DNA of 5,250 nucleotides from Gemmatimonadota bacterium (GTDB lineage Bacteria > Gemmatimonadota > Gemmatimonadetes > Palauibacterales > Palauibacteraceae). Shown piece after piece: positions 3,494-5,250 of this stretch. Both the position numbers and the translations under genes were made by a program. The notes under the pieces were generated by a model that worked only from the letters and a program-made list of their open reading frames with translations, was not told the DNA's origin and did not search any database. Location of the stretch: positions 1 to 5,250 of the forward strand of contig JAUVPT010000141.1 of NCBI GenBank assembly GCA_030598525.1, in the 5' to 3' direction. Position 1 is the first letter of the stretch, and the number at the start of each line of letters is the position of its first letter.

Positions 3494-5250
3494 TGGACAT
3501 CAGCGTCAACTGGCTTCGAGCCCTGGCTCCTTCGATCGAGGGCTCGGCCGATGAGCTGGCCGCCGCTCTGAGCGCGCGCGCCGTTCCTGTCGACAGAGCG
3601 GAACCCGTGGGTGACGAGCTCGCCGACGTGGTCGTAGGCCGAGTCGTCGAAGTCCGAAAGCACCCGAACGCGGATCGGCTGTCTCTCTGTCGAGTGGACG
3701 CCGCCGCCGGCGAACTGCTCGACGTGGTCTGCGGAGCTCCCAACGTGGTGGAGAACGCGCTCTATCCGTTCATACCGGCGGGGGGCACGCTACCGGGAGG
3801 CTTCAAGATCGAGCGCCGCAAGATCCGGGGGCAGGAAAGCAACGGAATGTTGTGTTCCGAGAAGGAACTTGGCCTGGGGCGGGATGCGTCGGGTATCATG
3901 CGCCTCGGGGACGACCAGGTTCCGGGCGCGCCCTTCGCAGAAGTCCTCGGCCTGCCGGACGCGCGGTTGGAGGTCGATCTCACGCCGAACCGTATCGATC
4001 TGGCGTGCCACGCGGGAGTGGCGCGGGAACTCGCGCCAGGTGGCGTGAGCGATCTGGCTCTGCCTTCCTTCGGGGGACCTGATTGGTTGCCACGATGGGA
4101 GTCCGGCGAGCAGTCCGCCTCCGCCGGAGGCGTGAGTGTGACGATCGAGGATAGCGATCGATGCTTCCGCTACCTGGCGGCCATCGTCCGCGGGGTTACC
4201 GTGGGACCTTCGCCGGAGTGGCTGCAGGCCCGGCTTCGCGCCGCAGGGTCTCGGCCGATCAACAACGTCGTCGATTCCACCAATTATGTGCTTCTCGAGC
4301 TGAACCAGCCACTGCACGCGTTTGATCTGGCCCGGCTGGAGGGTCAGGAGATCCGAGTGCGCGCTGCCCGGAACGAACCGCATACGACGCTCGACGGAAC
4401 CAGGCACGAGCTCGGTCCGGAAGTCAGCGTGATAGCAGACGCACAGCGCCCCGTCGCACTGGCCGGCGTGATGGGCGGGGCCGATTCCGAGGTGTCTGAG
4501 GGGACGTCGGACCTCTTGATCGAGTGCGCTGCCTTCGACCCACGCCACACCCGCCACACGGCCCGAAAGACGAGCCTCGCGACGGACGCGTCCTACCGGT
4601 TCGAGCGCGGAATCGACGAATCGGGAATGGAGAAAGCGATCCAGCGTTGCGTCGAGTTGATCCTCGTGACCGCGGGTGGCGCGGCGGACGACGAGGCGCT
4701 TCGCGTCGGCCGAGCCCCGCTTTCTCCCGTGCGTGTGGAACTTCGTCCCTCGCGGGTCCGGGCGGTCCTCGGGTTGAGCCTGTCCGGTGAGCAGATCGCT
4801 GCGCTTCTCGAGCCCTTGGGCTTCGGCGTCGTGGGGGAGTCGGCTGCCGATTCGCCCGTAGCACTGGACGTGGCCGTTCCGGGATGGCGAACCGACGTGA
4901 GAACGGAGGTCGACCTCCTGGAAGAGGTGGCCCGGCGGTACGGCTACGAGTCGTTCCCGCGGGAGGCCCGAGCCTTCAGGCCGAGCGCAGTTCCGGAGAG
5001 TCAGGTGTGGCAGCGAGCGGACCGGGTAAGGCGAACTCTGGCCTCCTTCGGAATGTTGGAGGCCCGCAGTTCGAGCTTCGTGCCGGAGACCCGTACCTCG
5101 GGCCACCCGGCTCGTCTCCTGAAGCCGCTGTCCGAGGCCGAGTCCTTCCTGCGCACGGACATGGTGCCCATTCTTCTGGGCCGCGTGGAGCACAACTGGT
5201 CCAGGGGCCATCGCGACGTGCGACTGTACGAAATCGGCAGCGTGTTCCAC
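3493..5250 (+). CDS. pheT: Phenylalanine--tRNA ligase beta subunit (3' truncated by window end)
   Basis: PheT is the large chain of PheRS; it binds tRNA(Phe) and edits mischarged Tyr-tRNA(Phe). The ATG at 3493 sits in the pheS stop (TGATG) and has no clear SD, so it is probably translated by coupling. The frame stays open to the window edge, giving 586 residues of a protein usually near 800. Domains in order: N-terminal MDISVNWLRAL; an OB-fold tRNA-binding domain with GRVVEVRKHPNADRLSLC (49-66) and NGMLCSEKELGLG (117-129); LTPNRIDLACHAGVAREL; the B3/B4 editing domain with INNVVDSTNYVLLE (256-269), QPLHAFDL (272-279), LAGVMGG (323-329) and ATDASYRFERGID (363-375); and the B5 DNA-binding-like domain ending in WRTDVRTEVDLLEEVARRYG (465-484). 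The class II-like pseudo-catalytic region begins near residue 495 and is cut at RLYEIGSVFH. The C-terminal anticodon-binding FDX-ACB domain lies beyond the window. Confidence 0.95.
   Translation, partial: MDISVNWLRALAPSIEGSADELAAALSARAVPVDRAEPVGDELADVVVGRVVEVRKHPNADRLSLCRVDAAAGELLDVVCGAPNVVENALYPFIPAGGTLPGGFKIERRKIRGQESNGMLCSEKELGLGRDASGIMRLGDDQVPGAPFAEVLGLPDARLEVDLTPNRIDLACHAGVARELAPGGVSDLALPSFGGPDWLPRWESGEQSASAGGVSVTIEDSDRCFRYLAAIVRGVTVGPSPEWLQARLRAAGSRPINNVVDSTNYVLLELNQPLHAFDLARLEGQEIRVRAARNEPHTTLDGTRHELGPEVSVIADAQRPVALAGVMGGADSEVSEGTSDLLIECAAFDPRHTRHTARKTSLATDASYRFERGIDESGMEKAIQRCVELILVTAGGAADDEALRVGRAPLSPVRVELRPSRVRAVLGLSLSGEQIAALLEPLGFGVVGESAADSPVALDVAVPGWRTDVRTEVDLLEEVARRYGYESFPREARAFRPSAVPESQVWQRADRVRRTLASFGMLEARSSSFVPETRTSGHPARLLKPLSEAESFLRTDMVPILLGRVEHNWSRGHRDVRLYEIGSVFH

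Noticed and set aside
3790..5250. 486-codon open frame on the minus strand across pheT
   Set aside because: It is fully antisense to the well-supported pheT gene. Its predicted protein is rich in Arg, His and Pro with no domain, as expected for a GC-rich shadow frame.
1..5250. CRISPR array, insertion sequence, tRNA or defence system
   Set aside because: I saw no regularly spaced repeats, transposase-like protein, tRNA cloverleaf or defence domain on either strand.

Overview
The window is a GC-rich stretch that is almost entirely coding, with every convincing gene on the + strand. Its core is the conserved bacterial translation operon infC-rpmI-rplT-pheS-pheT (IF3, bL35, bL20, and the phenylalanyl-tRNA synthetase alpha and beta chains). 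The gene order is the widespread bacterial one, and pheT runs off the right edge. A lipoprotein with a lipobox, probably an outer-membrane one, points to a diderm (Gram-negative-type) bacterium. The secretin-like lipoprotein and the form of PheS motif 3 are loosely reminiscent of Gemmatimonadota or neighbouring phyla, but this is a weak impression and no taxon can be assigned from the sequence alone.

Region 1-941 holds two tightly coupled genes. First comes the C-terminal part of a single-pass membrane protein whose end looks like those of some zf-HC2 anti-sigma factors. Its stop overlaps (ATGA) the start of a 233-aa lipoprotein. That lipoprotein carries a secretin N-type domain and a fragment resembling the end of a secretin, but it is too short to form a pore.

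Region 942-1288 is a 347-bp gap with no confidently assigned gene, but it is not empty. It has a promoter candidate with a perfect TTGACA box, then about 150 nt that can fold into a series of hairpins ending in a convincing intrinsic terminator (1186-1219). The terminator lies about 70 nt before infC, so this looks like an attenuated leader for the whole operon. A 47-codon open frame begins inside the leader, crosses the terminator and ends in a GTGA overlap with the infC start.

Region 1289-5250 is the operon itself. infC starts with GTG rather than the AUU-type codon classically used for IF3 autoregulation. rpmI follows 6 nt after infC. An 82-nt spacer with two mutually exclusive hairpins separates rpmI from rplT. 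pheS starts with TTG inside the rplT stop, and pheT starts inside the pheS stop (TGATG). Together these genes supply an initiation factor, two 50S proteins and one aminoacyl-tRNA synthetase. The leader, the infC start and the rpmI-rplT spacer are the places where regulation may be unusual.
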